A DNA stretch of 64,000 bases from Flavobacteriales bacterium (GTDB lineage: Bacteria > Bacteroidota > Bacteroidia > NS11-12g > UBA9320): NCBI GenBank assembly GCA_020635435.1, contig JACJZU010000002.1, positions 434,001 to 498,000 of the forward strand, read 5' to 3'. The translations under genes were made by a program, and so were the position numbers. Positions 62,724-64,000 of this stretch are shown one piece after another; position 1 is the first letter of the stretch; every line of letters begins with the position of its first letter. The notes beneath the pieces are model-generated. The model was not told where the DNA came from. It saw only the letters and a program-made list of their open reading frames with translations, and ran no database searches.

Positions 62724-63841
62724 TGTTATTTGAGCTGGAGGCCACCGACCCGGGTTCCGGAGCAAGAGCCGGAACATTGAACCTCGCACACGGGCCTGTT
62801 CCAACACCCATATTCATGCCGGTGGGAACCCAGGGCACCGTTAAAGCGGTACCCAATGAAACGCTCAAAAACGACATAGATGCGCCGATAATTCTCGGCA
62901 ATACCTATCATCTGTATCTGCGTCCCGGTACAGATATACTCGAAGAGGCAGGAGGTTTACATGGTTTTATGAACTGGGACCGAAACATCCTCACCGATAG
63001 CGGTGGATATCAGGTCTATTCCATATCCGACCAGCGAAAGATCAAGGAGGAAGGCGTTTGGTTCAGAAGTCATATTGATGGATCGAAACATTTATTCAGC
63101 CCTGAATCTGTCATGGATTTTCAGCGCAGCATTGGTGCAGATATTATCATGGCATTCGATGAATGTACGCCGTACCCCTGTGAATTTGAATATGCACGGA
63201 AGAGCATGGAAATGACCCACCGCTGGCTCGACCGTTGTATGCTGCGCCTTCAGGAAACAAACGTAAAATACGGTTACCCTCAGTATTTCTTCCCAATTGT
63301 ACAAGGCAGTGTATATCCGGGGCTGAGGGAACAGAGCGCTTCCTATATCGCTTCCAAACATGCTCCCGGTTATGCGATCGGTGGCTTGAGTGTGGGGGAA
63401 CCACACGAGGACATGTATGCTATGACAGAGCTCGTTACGGGCTTTTTACCCAAAGACAAACCGCGTTATTTGATGGGGGTGGGAACACCTGCCAATATTC
63501 TGGAGAGTATTGCACTGGGGATCGATATGTTCGATTGTGTGATGCCGACCAGAAATGCCCGAAACGGACAAGTATTCACAACGGAAGGGATACTGAATAT
63601 TCGCAATCAACGGTGGGAGCGGGATTTCAGCCCCATAGATCCATTGCTGAGTCCGGAACATTCCAAAGCCTATTTGCGACACTTGCTGATCGCCAAGGAA
63701 CAACAGGCCTCTGCCATTGCCAGTAAACAGAATCTGAAGTTCTACCTGTGGTTGGTGCGGGAAGCCCGAAAACAGATCCTGGCAGGTACCTTCGCAGCCT
63801 GGAAGAATACGATGATCGAAATTGTTAGTCGAAGACTTTAA
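62723..63841 (+). CDS. tgt: Queuine tRNA-ribosyltransferase
   Basis: A 372-residue TIM-barrel enzyme exchanging guanine 34 for preQ1 in tRNAs with GUN anticodons. Seen: catalytic Asp in DSGGYQVYS (about 92-100), AFDECTPYP, the second Asp in MFDCVMPTRNAR, and GVGTPANILE. The C-terminal zinc ligands (C-x-C-x-x-C...H) of the best-studied enzymes are absent: the segment reads SPIDPLLSPEHSKAYLRHLL. Overlaps porT by one base, so the three genes form one operon. Confidence 0.93.
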   Translation: MLFELEATDPGSGARAGTLNLAHGPVPTPIFMPVGTQGTVKAVPNETLKNDIDAPIILGNTYHLYLRPGTDILEEAGGLHGFMNWDRNILTDSGGYQVYSISDQRKIKEEGVWFRSHIDGSKHLFSPESVMDFQRSIGADIIMAFDECTPYPCEFEYARKSMEMTHRWLDRCMLRLQETNVKYGYPQYFFPIVQGSVYPGLREQSASYIASKHAPGYAIGGLSVGEPHEDMYAMTELVTGFLPKDKPRYLMGVGTPANILESIALGIDMFDCVMPTRNARNGQVFTTEGILNIRNQRWERDFSPIDPLLSPEHSKAYLRHLLIAKEQQASAIASKQNLKFYLWLVREARKQILAGTFAAWKNTMIEIVSRRL

Positions 63842-63850
63842 ACGCTTTAT

Positions 63851-64000
63851 ATGAATCCTGAAGAAATACGCCTGCGTACCGATACCTTAGTGGCTACCTG
63901 CATCAAAGTGGGGCGTTTGATACCTGCCCGTGACCATTTGTCGGAGATGGCCAGAGTGGAATTGCTGCGGCGGGCTGCAGATCTTGGAATAATCAGCAAG
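63851..64000 (+). CDS. Start of a gene, possibly a four-helix-bundle protein (partial)
   Basis: An open frame of 50 codons from ATG 63851, 9 bp after tgt, running off the window. MNPEEIRLRTDTLVATCIKV followed by a P and an LLRRAA segment resembles the beginning of four-helix-bundle (23S intervening-sequence type) proteins, but the hallmark G-A-N-Y segment is not matched. Called on position and frame mainly. Confidence 0.45.
   Translation, partial: MNPEEIRLRTDTLVATCIKVGRLIPARDHLSEMARVELLRRAADLGIISK

Overview
The window is a piece of a Bacteroidota chromosome. The evidence is type IX secretion system (T9SS) cargo proteins with type A and type B C-terminal sorting domains, a PorT homologue, a TonB receptor with a carboxypeptidase-regulatory N-terminal domain, the TAnnTTTG type of promoter element, and almost no Shine-Dalgarno sequences. 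No genus can be named from the sequence alone.

Layout. (1) 1-about 8170: the right-hand part of a prophage, all on the plus strand except its last gene. It holds tail-fibre-like, LamG-like, papain-like, baseplate-like and tail proteins, then a glycosyltransferase and a D12-class adenine methylase. It abuts the 3' remnant of a host T9SS cargo gene (8099-8584), so the phage seems to have inserted into a gene, and its order resembles the right end of Mu-like transposable phages. (2) 8.6-13.1 kb, minus strand: a two-component system (periplasmic propeller histidine kinase, then a NarL/LuxR regulator) followed by an outer membrane protein. (3) 13.4-22.2 kb, plus strand: two large T9SS surface proteins and a small PepSY-like protein. 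(4) 22.3-30.3 kb, minus strand: a large adhesin-like protein with nine 84-bp tandem repeats and a phage-type S74 chaperone domain, a TonB receptor, and a beta-helix lipoprotein. (5) 30.6-35.3 kb: a lipoprotein gene that looks frameshifted, a YceI-porin operon and a PAP2-like membrane protein. (6) 35.4-38.9 kb: a repeat-rich zone around one outer membrane protein gene, with an intact tRNA-Met(CAT) and several tRNA-Met relics whose loops are occupied by short perfect palindromes. (7) 38.9-52.0 kb, minus strand: a giant T9SS beta-helix protein of about 3,600 residues and a LamG/cysteine-repeat T9SS protein. (8) 52.1-58.7 kb, plus strand: GDP-heptose genes (heptose kinase; guanylyltransferase-phosphatase fusion), a type B T9SS protein and a lipoprotein. 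(9) 58.8-64.0 kb: a divergent housekeeping block, engB-GT2-rsmG on the minus strand and ubiE-porT-tgt on the plus strand, with a partial gene at the edge.

How the parts fit. Six recognisable T9SS cargo genes (one truncated) sit in the same window as porT, which encodes a T9SS component. The heptose-nucleotide genes lie among them and could feed the surface polysaccharide to which T9SS cargo is anchored (inference). The most unusual structure is the tRNA-Met relic and palindrome array at 36.3-38.8 kb. The prophage end, the 84-bp repeat array and the five-module giant protein are secondary points of interest.
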